Assembly (NCBI RefSeq): GCF_018613655.1
Contig: NZ_JAGGPW010000001.1
Span: 1 to 64,000 of the forward strand
Length of the DNA: 64,000 bases
From: Planococcus sp. ISL-109
GTDB taxonomy: Bacteria > Bacillota > Bacilli > Bacillales_A > Planococcaceae
Direction of reading: 5' to 3'
The notes beneath the pieces were generated by a model. That model saw nothing but the letters and a program-made list of their open reading frames with translations, was not told the DNA's origin and did no database searches. This document shows positions 54,538 through 63,576 of the stretch, one piece after another; positions within the stretch are counted from its first letter, which is position 1, and every line of letters begins with the position of its first letter. Both the position numbers and the translations under genes were made by a program.

Positions 54538-55704
54538 CTATTTCGATACCGAAGCAGAGTTTTCCACTCCAAGACATTGCTGAATCTTTTGGATGACGCG
54601 AGCTTGCTGCTCTTCTGTCATGTTTGACCCTGATGGCAAGCAGAGCCCTCTTTCAAAGAGCTGTTCGCTGATAATCTCATTATCACTATGGGCATAGAAT
54701 GCACAATCAGCGAAAAGCGGCTGAAGGTGAAGCGGCTTCCACACCGGGCGCCCTTCAATATTGTCTGCAGCTAACACATCGATAATATCTCCAGGTTTGA
54801 CCGAAACTTTCTCTGGATCTAAAGTCAAAGTCGTCAGCCAACGATTTCCATAGGTATCCTTCAGCTCGGGCATGAACTCTAAACCATCGATGTCGCCAAG
54901 CGCTTCGACGTAACGATTAAATACCGCCCGTCTAGCTAGCACGCGTTCATCTAAGACTTCTAGTTGTGCACGGCCGACACCAGCGAGAATATTGCTAAGT
55001 CGATAATTATAACCTACGACACTATGCTGGTAATGGGCCGCTGGATCCCTCGCCTGTGTAGCAAGGAAACGGGCACGCTTTAAAGCTTCTATGTCGTTGG
55101 AAACGAGCATTCCGCCACCGGACGTGGTAATGATCTTGTTCCCGTTAAATGAAAAGATCCCAAACTTACCGAATGACCCGCTCGGTTTGCCTTTATAGTA
55201 AGAACCTAACGATTCCGCAGCATCTTCCACAACTGCTACACCATAGCGATCACAAACAGCCAATAATTCATCGACCATGGCAGATTGGCCGTACAAATGA
55301 ACAATGATGACCGCTTTCGGCAACTTGCCATTTTGGTCGGCACCTTTCAATGCTTTTTCAAGAGCAACTGGAGACATATTCCAAGTCGTTTCTTCGGAAT
55401 CGATAAATACAGGAGTCGCTCCAGTGTAGAGAATCGGGTTAGCACTGGCAATAAACGTCAGTGTCGAACAAAATACCGTATCTTCTTTGCCCACCTCTAG
55501 AAGTTGCAATGCCAAATGAATGGCCGCTGTCCCTGAACTGGTCGCAGCAGCATCCGCTACGTGCGCGTATTCTGCTATTTCTTTTTCGAAACCATCGACA
55601 TTAGGTCCAAGCGGAGCAATCCAGTTCGTATCAAAAGCATAATCGATATAAGATCGCTCGTTCCCACTCATATGGGGAGTCGAGAGGAAAATTCTTTCTG
55701 TCAT
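54538..55704 (-). CDS. PglE-like UDP-4-keto-sugar aminotransferase (DegT/DnrJ family)
   Basis: 388 residues of the fold-type I PLP aminotransferase family. SSGTAAIHLAL binds the cofactor phosphate, VVEDAAESLGS holds the PLP Asp, and FSFNGNKIITTSGGGML carries the Schiff-base Lys190. The start PHMSGNERSYIDYAFDTNWIAPLG closely resembles PglE/PseC-type enzymes. Expected reaction: amino transfer from glutamate to UDP-4-keto-6-deoxy-GlcNAc made by the PglF-like protein. It is followed by the operon terminator. PglD- and PglC-like genes are immediately upstream, so the set is consistent. Confidence 0.88.
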   Translation of the reverse strand: MTERIFLSTPHMSGNERSYIDYAFDTNWIAPLGPNVDGFEKEIAEYAHVADAAATSSGTAAIHLALQLLEVGKEDTVFCSTLTFIASANPILYTGATPVFIDSEETTWNMSPVALEKALKGADQNGKLPKAVIIVHLYGQSAMVDELLAVCDRYGVAVVEDAAESLGSYYKGKPSGSFGKFGIFSFNGNKIITTSGGGMLVSNDIEALKRARFLATQARDPAAHYQHSVVGYNYRLSNILAGVGRAQLEVLDERVLARRAVFNRYVEALGDIDGLEFMPELKDTYGNRWLTTLTLDPEKVSVKPGDIIDVLAADNIEGRPVWKPLHLQPLFADCAFYAHSDNEIISEQLFERGLCLPSGSNMTEEQQARVIQKIQQCLGVENSASVSK

Positions 55705-55715
55705 AAGTATCGCTC

Positions 55716-56372
55716 CTAAACTTTCCGATTGGCAGTGCTCAACGTCTGCTCGGCTGTCTTAATGACTCGTGCCGGAACACCGACAGCAGTCGACTGTTCT
55801 TTAATATCATCGATTACTACGGACCCAGCACCGATCGTACTCCATGCGCCGATTGTCTTTGTCGGAATAACAGTAGCGCCTGCTCCAATATGAACGCCTT
55901 CTCCAACTGTCACTCCTCCAGTGATCATGGCCCCCGGAGAAACATGAGCATAATCACCAATGAAACAATCATGTTCAATAACAAGACGTGTATTCAAAAT
56001 GACGTGTGCCCCGATTTTCGCAGCAGCGTTCACAATGACTCCAGGCATCACAACCGTTCCAAGTCCAAGCTTTGCACTCGGGCTTACCAGCGCATCTTTA
56101 TGAATGATGGTTGCGTAATGTTCATCAGATAAGTTCAACTTATCGACAATTTTACGCCGGATGGCATTTGCGCCAATTGCAACAATAACTTTAGCTTGTT
56201 CCTGCTCGATTAACTGGTGAACAGAAGAACTCGGCCCGTACCAACAATCTTCCTTTTTATCTAGCTCTTTATATTTATCATCAAGCCTGGCAACTACTGT
56301 ATCTCCATTAGAAATAACGTTATCTGCAATAACTCTTGCATGCCCACTATCTCCGATTAATATCACTTTCAC
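55716..56372 (-). CDS. PglD/NeuD-like sugar N-acetyltransferase
   Basis: 218 residues. The N-terminal Rossmann-like nucleotide-sugar-binding part (ILIGDSGHARVIADNVIS, residues 4-21) is followed by a left-handed beta helix of hexapeptide repeats (VNAAAKIGAHVILNTRL, VSPGAMITGGVTVGEGVHIG). IEHDCFIGD carries the catalytic His. Expected reaction: acetyl-CoA-dependent acetylation of the 4-amino sugar to give UDP-diacetylbacillosamine. The start lies 1 nt after the PglC-like gene stop, and 11 nt follow before pglE. Confidence 0.88.
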   Translation of the reverse strand: MKVILIGDSGHARVIADNVISNGDTVVARLDDKYKELDKKEDCWYGPSSSVHQLIEQEQAKVIVAIGANAIRRKIVDKLNLSDEHYATIIHKDALVSPSAKLGLGTVVMPGVIVNAAAKIGAHVILNTRLVIEHDCFIGDYAHVSPGAMITGGVTVGEGVHIGAGATVIPTKTIGAWSTIGAGSVVIDDIKEQSTAVGVPARVIKTAEQTLSTANRKV

Positions 56373-56373
56373 A

Positions 56374-56979
56374 TTACGACCTCCTGGATGCCGAATTACC
56401 TTTAAATTTTGTCACCGTCGCCTGGCCATCTTGTGAGATTCCTTCAGACTTGAATACCTTCATCACCGTCATAAATAGAATTTTAATATCCAGCCAAAAC
56501 GACCGATTTTCCACATACCAAACGTCGTAATCAAATTTCTGTTCCCATGAAATAGCATTTCGCCCATTCACTTGTGCCCAACCGGTAATGCCGGGCCGCA
56601 CATCATGGCGCTTCTTCTGCCTTTCATCATACAGACCCAAATACTCCATTAATAGAGGCCGTGGTCCCACAAAACTCATATCGCCTTTCAGGACATTCCA
56701 CAGCTGCGGCAGTTCGTCTAAACTGAACTTCCGCATTAGCTTTCCAAATGAAGTTAGGCGAATATCATCGGATAATAAGTCACCATTGTCATCACACTCA
56801 TCTGTCATGGAACGGAGCTTATATACATGAAAGGGTTGTTCATTGAATCCAGGCCTCGGCTGTTTGAATACTACAGGGGAACCGATTTTCCAACGGATTA
56901 ACAATGCAGTTAACAAGATTACAGGGGAGAGGATTATTAATGCTATTAAGCTAACGGTAAAATCAAACAGTCTTTTCAT
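56374..56979 (-). CDS. PglC-like initiating phosphoglycosyl transferase
   Basis: 201 residues from the ATG of [11 protein letters not shown]; a TTG three codons earlier is less likely. One N-terminal re-entrant hydrophobic helix ([18 protein letters not shown]) is followed by the catalytic core of monotopic sugar transferases ([39 protein letters not shown] with the Asp-Glu dyad, and [14 protein letters not shown]). It moves a sugar-1-phosphate from UDP-sugar to undecaprenyl phosphate and starts the repeat unit. The size without the extra N-terminal domain places it with PglC rather than WbaP. It overlaps the upstream glycosyltransferase gene by 17 nt. Confidence 0.9.
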   Translation of the reverse strand: MKRLFDFTVSLIALIILSPVILLTALLIRWKIGSPVVFKQPRPGFNEQPFHVYKLRSMTDECDDNGDLLSDDIRLTSFGKLMRKFSLDELPQLWNVLKGDMSFVGPRPLLMEYLGLYDERQKKRHDVRPGITGWAQVNGRNAISWEQKFDYDVWYVENRSFWLDIKILFMTVMKVFKSEGISQDGQATVTKFKGNSASRRS

Positions 56980-58150
56980 AGGTACCAACTTCTTTTGTTA
57001 AAGTATCGAAAAGCTCGAGCTGTTTTGCCAATACCTTTTGCTCATCAAATAGTTCTTCTGCAATTTTTCTGCTTTCAATTGAATATGAATGGCGCATACT
57101 TTCATCTTGAGATAACATTTTCATCGATTCATAGAGCTCTTCAGTATTTTCTTTTTCAAAGAGAAATCCATTTCTGTTTGGAAATACTTCTTCTCTACAG
57201 CCTCTGATATTGGAAGCAATGATAGGCAAATTCATCCCCATCGCTTCAATAATGGATCTTGGCAAGCCTTCACGGTGAGAAGGAAGAACAAAAACATCAC
57301 TGATTGATAATAATTCCGGCGTATCATTCCGGAAACCTAATTGAATAACACCCTGTGAAGTTAAAAGAGTCTGGAGCTCTGCAAAACTCTCCTGATCTCT
57401 TTCACTATCCAACAATCCGCCAATAAGCACTAGTTTTACATTCGGATCTTCTTGACGGAGTTTATTAAATGCTTGAAGAAGTTCAAAGACGCCTTTTTCC
57501 TTCACTAAACGCCCAATGAATGTAAAGACGACATCATTCTCTTCAATTTCAACTTCTTTTCGTAAAGTAGGTGTCGTTACCATATCTCGATTAAACTTCG
57601 ACCAAATATCAACACCATTACTCAAATGAATAGTTTTTTCTTTTGGAGAAAACCGGTCATTAATGGCCAGTTGATAATCTTCAATACTTTGCAATAGTAA
57701 CCAATCTGTCATCCATTTTGCTGCATATTTTTCAATTCCATAAAATACCTTATAAACTTTTGGTGACATATCGTCGTGGAAGTAAAATCCATGAGCTGTG
57801 TAAATCACATTCTTTTGCCCAGCCAGTTTAGCAGCAACTCGTGCCAGTAAAGCAGCAACCGGCGTATGGACGTGCACAATATCGTATTGTTCTTTTTTCA
57901 ACAGCGAAACAAATGCACCTATTGTTTTCAGGTTAGAAAATGGTGATATTTTCCGTTCAATTGGCATATTAATCATGTGGAGGCCTTCTTCTCTAAGCTG
58001 CGTGAAGAGTCCTGTATCGGCGCATGCGTTATGAACTTCATACCCTTGCGCCATACTCTCCTTAATGAGCGGCTTCAGCAAACGATCTACAGAAAAGTCG
58101 ATTGCACAGACTTGAAGTATTTTAACGGGTTGGTTGTTTACAGTCTCCAT
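56963..58150 (-). CDS. GT4-family glycosyltransferase (PglA-like)
   Basis: 395 residues, GT-B fold. The C-terminal donor domain has [29 protein letters not shown] and [20 protein letters not shown] (retaining GT4 E-x7-E motif). The N-terminal acceptor domain includes [18 protein letters not shown] and [11 protein letters not shown]. Its position beside the PglC-like gene suggests it adds the second sugar to the lipid-linked first one. It overlaps the end of the dehydrogenase gene by 13 nt. Sugar specificity is unknown. Confidence 0.85.
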   Translation of the reverse strand: METVNNQPVKILQVCAIDFSVDRLLKPLIKESMAQGYEVHNACADTGLFTQLREEGLHMINMPIERKISPFSNLKTIGAFVSLLKKEQYDIVHVHTPVAALLARVAAKLAGQKNVIYTAHGFYFHDDMSPKVYKVFYGIEKYAAKWMTDWLLLQSIEDYQLAINDRFSPKEKTIHLSNGVDIWSKFNRDMVTTPTLRKEVEIEENDVVFTFIGRLVKEKGVFELLQAFNKLRQEDPNVKLVLIGGLLDSERDQESFAELQTLLTSQGVIQLGFRNDTPELLSISDVFVLPSHREGLPRSIIEAMGMNLPIIASNIRGCREEVFPNRNGFLFEKENTEELYESMKMLSQDESMRHSYSIESRKIAEELFDEQKVLAKQLELFDTLTKEVGTYEKTV

Positions 58151-59418
58151 AATTCCAACTCTGCTGGTTTTTCTTCTTTTGAAAGAACACTCTTAATATC
58201 AACCACAATTCCGCCTTTATCTTTCAAAAGCGACTGCATGCCATCCCAGCCTTTAGCCACATATTCTCTATGAGGGACTGCAAAAATCACTGCATCTGCT
58301 TTTTCCAACTCGTTAAACGGAATTAAGTCAATTCCGTATTCACGAACAGCATCTATCGAGCTTGCTTCTGCATCAGTTACTTGAATGTCTATATCATATT
58401 CTTGCAACTCGCGGATAACGTCAATTACTTTCGAGTTTCGAAGATCTGGCACGTTTTCTTTAAAAGTAAGACCAAGCACAGTTACTTTAGAGCCTTGCAC
58501 GCCAGCCCCTTTTTTAATGAGTTTCTTCACTAAAGTACTTGCGATGAAGTTGCCTAAATTGTCGTTCACGCGACGCCCTGACAAAATCACTTCCGGCTGA
58601 TAACCAACTGCTTGTGCTTTATGAGTTAAGTAGTAAGGATCTACACCGATACAATGACCTCCAACAAGACCAGGAGAGAACTTCAGGAAGTTCCATTTTG
58701 TACCTGCTGCAGCCAATACTTCTGTAGTATCAATATCTAAACGATCAAAAATCAACGCTAATTCATTCATTAAAGCAATGTTTACATCACGCTGTGTGTT
58801 TTCGATGACTTTTGCTGCTTCAGCCACCTTAATCGAACTTGCTTTATGAACACCTGCTTTTACTACACTCGCATACGTATCAGCAACAATCTCTAGAATT
58901 TCTGGAGTCTGACCAGCAACCACTTTCGTAATCGTAGTGAAAGTATGTTCTTTATCACCTGGGTTGATTCGTTCTGGCGAGTAGCCGACAAAGAAATCTT
59001 CGCCGTATGTGAGTCCAGAGAATTTCTCTAGAACTGGGACACACACTTCCTCAGTGGCGCCAGGATAGACAGTCGATTCATAAACGACAATCGTTCCTTT
59101 TGATAAGTGCTTACCTACGGTTTCAGATGCTTTTACAAGCGGTGTCAAGTCCGGTTGATTGTGTTCATTTATCGGGGTTGGCACAGCGACGATCAAAAAG
59201 TCTGCTTCTGAGAGCTTGCTGCCATCAGCGGTAAAGTCGATATTCGACGATTGCAATTCTTCATCCGTCACTTCATTTGTATAGTCTGTGCCGGATATTA
59301 ACGACGCAATTCGGTTTTCGTTTATATCAAAGCCAATAATATGATGTTCTTTTCCAAAAGCCACTGCTACTGGTAGTCCTACATAACCTAAACCTACTAA
59401 ACCAATTTTTCTATCCAT
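58138..59418 (-). CDS. UDP-N-acetylhexosamine 6-dehydrogenase (WbpO/TviB/CapL type)
   Basis: 426 residues. NAD loop GLVGLGYVGLPVAVAFG (residues 6-22), the UDP-sugar region VPTPINEHNQPDLTPL, catalytic SPGLVGGHCIGVDPYYLTHKA (nucleophilic Cys), and the C-terminal UDP domain (GLTFKENVPDLRNSKVIDV). Subfamily motifs point to oxidation of UDP-GlcNAc or UDP-GalNAc to the uronic acid rather than UDP-glucose. It overlaps the upstream epimerase stop by 1 nt (TAATG), so the two are coupled and probably act in sequence to make a UDP-hexosaminuronate for the polymer. Confidence 0.87.
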   Translation of the reverse strand: MDRKIGLVGLGYVGLPVAVAFGKEHHIIGFDINENRIASLISGTDYTNEVTDEELQSSNIDFTADGSKLSEADFLIVAVPTPINEHNQPDLTPLVKASETVGKHLSKGTIVVYESTVYPGATEEVCVPVLEKFSGLTYGEDFFVGYSPERINPGDKEHTFTTITKVVAGQTPEILEIVADTYASVVKAGVHKASSIKVAEAAKVIENTQRDVNIALMNELALIFDRLDIDTTEVLAAAGTKWNFLKFSPGLVGGHCIGVDPYYLTHKAQAVGYQPEVILSGRRVNDNLGNFIASTLVKKLIKKGAGVQGSKVTVLGLTFKENVPDLRNSKVIDVIRELQEYDIDIQVTDAEASSIDAVREYGIDLIPFNELEKADAVIFAVPHREYVAKGWDGMQSLLKDKGGIVVDIKSVLSKEEKPAELELWRL

Positions 59419-60428
59419 TATAATTTCACTCCATAATAGTCGACATACCAGTCGACGAATTTACCGACACCATCTTTAATGTTTGTTTGTGGTTGAAAGT
59501 CGATATCTCTAAACAAATCTTCAACGTTTGCATATGTTGCTGGGACATCCCCTGCTTGCAACGGCATATAATTTTTAATTGCTTCTTTACCTGTTTTTTC
59601 TTCAATTGCTTCAATAAAGTCCATCAATTTCACAGGGCTGTTATTGCCAATATTATAGATTTTGTATGGAGCATAGCTAGTTCCTGGATCTGGAGTCTCG
59701 CCGGTCCATTCTGGGTTTGGCTGTGCTGGTTTATCGATCAACCGTGAAATGGCTTCAACAATATCATCTACATACGTAAAGTCGCGCATCATTTCTCCAT
59801 TATTGAATACATCGATTGGCTTGCCTTCAAGGATGTTTTTAGTGAACATAAATAATGCCATATCAGGGCGTCCCCATGGGCCATAAACCGTAAAGAACCT
59901 GAGTCCTGTCGTTGGAATATTATAAAGGCTGCTATATGTATGTGCCATCAATTCATTTGCTTTTTTTGTAGCTGCATACAGGCTTAATGGATGATCAATA
60001 TTGTCATGGACTGAAAACGGTAAAGATGTGTTGGCACCGTAAACTGAGCTTGAAGAAGCATAAATTAAATGCTTTACATCATTATGTCTGCATGACTCGA
60101 GAATGTTCGTAAACCCAACAATATTAGAATCGATATATGCTCTAGGATTTTCTAAGCTATACCGTACTCCTGCTTGAGCAGCTAAATTCACGACTACTTC
60201 TGGCGCTTCTTCGTTAAAAATCTTTTCAATTTCATTAGTGTTCTCTAAATCTACTTTGTAGAATTTAAAGTTATCTCCCTCAACTAAATCTAGTCGAGAT
60301 TCTTTCAAAGAAACTGAATAATAATCATTCAAGTTATCAATTCCCACTATAGAATGGTCTAGTTTCAATAATTTCCTTGCTAATGTCGATCCAATAAATC
60401 CTGCAGTTCCTGTAATTAAAATCTTCAT
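59418..60428 (-). CDS. UDP-glucuronate/UDP-uronate 4-epimerase-like SDR enzyme
   Basis: 336 residues. [17 protein letters not shown] (NAD loop), [18 protein letters not shown] (typical of UDP-glucuronate epimerases), [11 protein letters not shown] (Ser), and the catalytic [19 protein letters not shown] with [16 protein letters not shown]. It would invert C4 of the UDP-uronate made by the adjacent dehydrogenase. It is translationally coupled to that gene and 24 bp downstream of the polymerase gene. Confidence 0.88.
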   Translation of the reverse strand: MKILITGTAGFIGSTLARKLLKLDHSIVGIDNLNDYYSVSLKESRLDLVEGDNFKFYKVDLENTNEIEKIFNEEAPEVVVNLAAQAGVRYSLENPRAYIDSNIVGFTNILESCRHNDVKHLIYASSSSVYGANTSLPFSVHDNIDHPLSLYAATKKANELMAHTYSSLYNIPTTGLRFFTVYGPWGRPDMALFMFTKNILEGKPIDVFNNGEMMRDFTYVDDIVEAISRLIDKPAQPNPEWTGETPDPGTSYAPYKIYNIGNNSPVKLMDFIEAIEEKTGKEAIKNYMPLQAGDVPATYANVEDLFRDIDFQPQTNIKDGVGKFVDWYVDYYGVKL

Positions 60429-60452
60429 ATTTTCCTCCTAAAATCGCACACT

Positions 60453-61712
60453 TTACATTTTTTTTGAATTTAATTTGTTTTTGGTTGTTGTACTTACATG
60501 ATTTGAAAGAACAACCCAGCTAACGATAAACAAAGGTAATAGCTTTGTTCTATGTCTAATAGCAGTACCTGCATTTCCTGTACCATAAGCAAAGATAAAA
60601 ACGCTTGTAATCAATAATATGAAAAACATTATTTTATATTTTTTACTTAGGGAGCTTTTTAAAAACCCATTGATAATAAGGATAATCAACAAAAAATAAA
60701 TTAGTGAATCAACACCAAAACTGATTATATCTCCTATTCCTCGCCAATCCATTGGCAGAGGAGAAAGAAGGAAATATATTATCTTAAGTGGTGTGAGTAA
60801 AAAAACTAACCAGCTGTTCAAGTAGTTAAAACTTTGTAAATAAGCTGAATTTCCTTCGTTAGCTAAATTCACGCTATCAATACCACTTTCTTGAATTGTT
60901 AAAAACTTCGATAAAAACATATTTTCATTTGTAAGAAGTATGGTTGTTAAACTAAGTATGAGAAGCAAATAAAAGAATAGTTTTTTCAAGTCGATTTTCT
61001 TTTGGTTTAATACAACAATCAATAAGTATGAAATTAATATCCCTATCATTCCAGCATGAAAAAGCATTGCTAACAAAGAAAACATTACTGCTAATAAGAG
61101 AGACTTATTTTTTTCTTCTTTGTACCATAAAATAAAATAGTAAAGAGATAGAGTCAACGAGAATATAATCCATGATTCTCTTAACAAAACACTTGTCATA
61201 AATATTAAATTAGGGAAAAATGTAAATAATGAAAGTGCTAAGGCCATATGCTTACTAGAAACGGAAAATAGCTGCAATGTTTTCATCAGATAGTAAGAAG
61301 AGAAAACCCATAAAATAACATTAATGAATTGAGCCAAAATTCTCTCGTTCCCAAAAAAATAATAGAAAGCTGATAAAAAGGAAACGTAAAAGGTTCTACC
61401 TTCAGATAATGGCATATTTCCTTTAGAAATCTCAAGTGAGGTGTTATGAAAATATTCAGTATCTGTTCCACTACCAAATATGCTAATTGACGGGATAAAT
61501 ATATCAATTAATAGTATAATCACTCTTATTAAAAAACCAAAATAAATTATAAGAAATAACTTACCATTAAATTTTATTAATATGTAAATTGACATTATGA
61601 TAATAAATATTCCTAGAAGGCTTAAACTATAATAGATAGAATTATTTACAAATCCTTTAAGAATAAAAGTAATTAGTGCTTGGAGAAAAATAACTGCGGC
61701 TATAATATACAT
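60453..61712 (-). CDS. Wzy/EpsG-like polysaccharide polymerase
   Basis: 419 residues with about ten to eleven membrane helices and one large loop (FGSGTDTEYFHNTSLEISKGNMPLSEGR), the pattern of EpsG/Wzy polymerases that join repeat units outside the membrane. Sequence identity in this class is always low, so the call rests on topology and on its place between flippase and nucleotide-sugar genes. The gene is strongly AT-rich compared with its downstream neighbours, as is common for wzy and wzx. A small 60-bp gap precedes it. Confidence 0.75.
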   Translation of the reverse strand: MYIIAAVIFLQALITFILKGFVNNSIYYSLSLLGIFIIIMSIYILIKFNGKLFLIIYFGFLIRVIILLIDIFIPSISIFGSGTDTEYFHNTSLEISKGNMPLSEGRTFYVSFLSAFYYFFGNERILAQFINVILWVFSSYYLMKTLQLFSVSSKHMALALSLFTFFPNLIFMTSVLLRESWIIFSLTLSLYYFILWYKEEKNKSLLLAVMFSLLAMLFHAGMIGILISYLLIVVLNQKKIDLKKLFFYLLLILSLTTILLTNENMFLSKFLTIQESGIDSVNLANEGNSAYLQSFNYLNSWLVFLLTPLKIIYFLLSPLPMDWRGIGDIISFGVDSLIYFLLIILIINGFLKSSLSKKYKIMFFILLITSVFIFAYGTGNAGTAIRHRTKLLPLFIVSWVVLSNHVSTTTKNKLNSKKM

Positions 61713-61769
61713 TTACGAGACTCCTCTTAAATTTTCTAAACGCTAGTTATTTTCATTTTTAAGAATAAA

Positions 61770-62324
61770 TTAATCTATTTCTTTTATTTTCTTAATAGGT
61801 ACTCCTGCAACAATTGTATTTGCATCGACATCTTTATTAACGATTGAGCCAGCAGCTATAATCGACCTACTACCAATTGTTGTTCCATTAAGAACTCTAA
61901 CTCCACAGCCAATCCATACATCTTCATTAATCAATACTGGATTAAAGGTGACTTCATTATACTTTATGGGTAAAGTTATATCATTCCAATTATGTGATGA
62001 GGTTAGAATACTTGCGTTATGTGCAATAGATACATTGTTATTAATTGTTAATCCACCCTTAGCTTCAATATAAGAAAAGTCATGAATACTTATATTATCT
62101 CCTAAATTTAAGTGCTCAAAGTTTTTTATAGTTACAAACTTTCCTATATATACATTTTCTCCGCAGCTATTTGCCAGCGATTTAATTAAACAATACCGTA
62201 ACGCTATATTGATAGATCCACTAAAAACACTAGAAATATCCCAAAAAAACAATAGCAATTTCTTAGGTAATATTCCTATTATTTTACTAAATATCAAAAG
62301 CCCAGTTTTATATTTCTTATACAA
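61770..62324 (-). CDS. Hexapeptide-repeat O-acetyltransferase (WcaF/LacA type)
   Basis: 184 residues. A basic, hydrophobic start is followed by left-handed beta-helix repeats (GENVYIGKFVTIKN, NNVSIAHNASILTSSHNWND with the catalytic His region, NEDVWIGCGVRVLNGTTIGSRSIIAAGSIV) and the closing NTIVAGVPIKKIK. It most likely acetylates a sugar of the repeat unit using acetyl-CoA. AT-rich like the flanking wzx and wzy. It lies 13 bp after the flippase gene. Confidence 0.82.
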   Translation of the reverse strand: MYKKYKTGLLIFSKIIGILPKKLLLFFWDISSVFSGSINIALRYCLIKSLANSCGENVYIGKFVTIKNFEHLNLGDNISIHDFSYIEAKGGLTINNNVSIAHNASILTSSHNWNDITLPIKYNEVTFNPVLINEDVWIGCGVRVLNGTTIGSRSIIAAGSIVNKDVDANTIVAGVPIKKIKEID

Positions 62325-62337
62325 AAAATCACCTCAT

Positions 62338-63543
62338 CTAATTTTTAGTAATTATTTTCATAAAGTATATGAACTTTATTAAGAATTGAAAAATAATTCC
62401 ACAAGAAAATGCAATAGCTGCTCCACTTAAGCTGTATTCAGCGACTATAAAAATACCAATAATAGAAATCACAATTATTGTAAGTATCTGTACTATGAGA
62501 AGAAAATTAAAAAGTTTTTTAACATTAAAAATTATATCCATTAGAATAATATAATAAGTAAAGACAGCCCCAATAATAATTATAAAAAAATCAAAATGAT
62601 ACTTACTAAACTCCTCATTATAAATAACTAAAAGTATAATATCTCCAAAATAATAAATAATTATTAATAAGAGTAATGAAAAAAATATATATACTATACT
62701 TATTTTTTTGAAGATATCTCGAATCCAGCTTAAATTATTTATTTTATTGACCATGATAGGTAAAAGAAAGCCACTAATAGAGAACATAATAGTGGTACCG
62801 GCTGAATAAAAAAACATTAAAGATGAGAAATATCCTAACTCTTCAATTCCTGAAAAGAATTCTAAAATTATTCTAGGTATATTAGTATTTAAAGAGGAAA
62901 TCGCTAGAGTTAATCCGAGTGGTAAACCTATGTAACATAACTTTAATGTTTCATAATACTCTTCCTTTTTAAATTTTTTCGCAATTTCTTTAATACAAAA
63001 AAGTTTTTGATTTCTCAGTTCAAAAATTATAAGTAAACTATTGAAAATTAATATGAACAAAAAAACAGTTAATATTTTCGAAGAATCAATAAAGAGATAT
63101 GAAGTGATAACTATTGAACCAATCGATTGAGCAAGCTTAAGTTTACCAATTGCTTCGAATCGCATTTCTTTCTGTCTGAAAGCAAACAAAATCTCTTGAA
63201 TAAATTCGAATCCTTTAATTAGTGCAACTAACACCATTAATTGAAACTCAAAATGACTTATCTCTCTTGGTATCAGAATTATAATAAATAAATTGATGAA
63301 TAAAATAAATGTAATTAATCTATTTATAAGAAATATTTTTTTCTCAGAATTTTCATTTGTTATATATATTGTTTTCAAACCAAAACTAAGTAGCATTAGA
63401 ATAGGTCCAGCATAAGCTATAGCAAGTGAATAATAACCAACTTCACTCATGGTAATTGTTTTGGTTAATATAATTATTGTTAACCATTGCGAGAGACCAA
63501 ACATCAAATTCCCAAGTAAATATATACTGAATTTTTTTCGCAC
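62338..63543 (-). CDS. Wzx-like oligosaccharide flippase
   Basis: 401 residues with about twelve hydrophobic helices. The start FSIYLLGNLMFGLSQWLTIIILTKTITMSEVGYYSLAIAY has the polysaccharide-synthesis (MATE-like) flippase pattern (.G.....gl......l..lLg....G.y). It would carry undecaprenyl-linked repeat units across the membrane before polymerisation. Very AT-rich. Preceded by the PglF-like gene with 33 bp between. Confidence 0.82.
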   Translation of the reverse strand: MRKKFSIYLLGNLMFGLSQWLTIIILTKTITMSEVGYYSLAIAYAGPILMLLSFGLKTIYITNENSEKKIFLINRLITFILFINLFIIILIPREISHFEFQLMVLVALIKGFEFIQEILFAFRQKEMRFEAIGKLKLAQSIGSIVITSYLFIDSSKILTVFLFILIFNSLLIIFELRNQKLFCIKEIAKKFKKEEYYETLKLCYIGLPLGLTLAISSLNTNIPRIILEFFSGIEELGYFSSLMFFYSAGTTIMFSISGFLLPIMVNKINNLSWIRDIFKKISIVYIFFSLLLLIIIYYFGDIILLVIYNEEFSKYHFDFFIIIIGAVFTYYIILMDIIFNVKKLFNFLLIVQILTIIVISIIGIFIVAEYSLSGAAIAFSCGIIFQFLIKFIYFMKIITKN

Positions 63544-63576
63544 AACAAACTCCTTTTATTTAATGAGAATTTTTGA

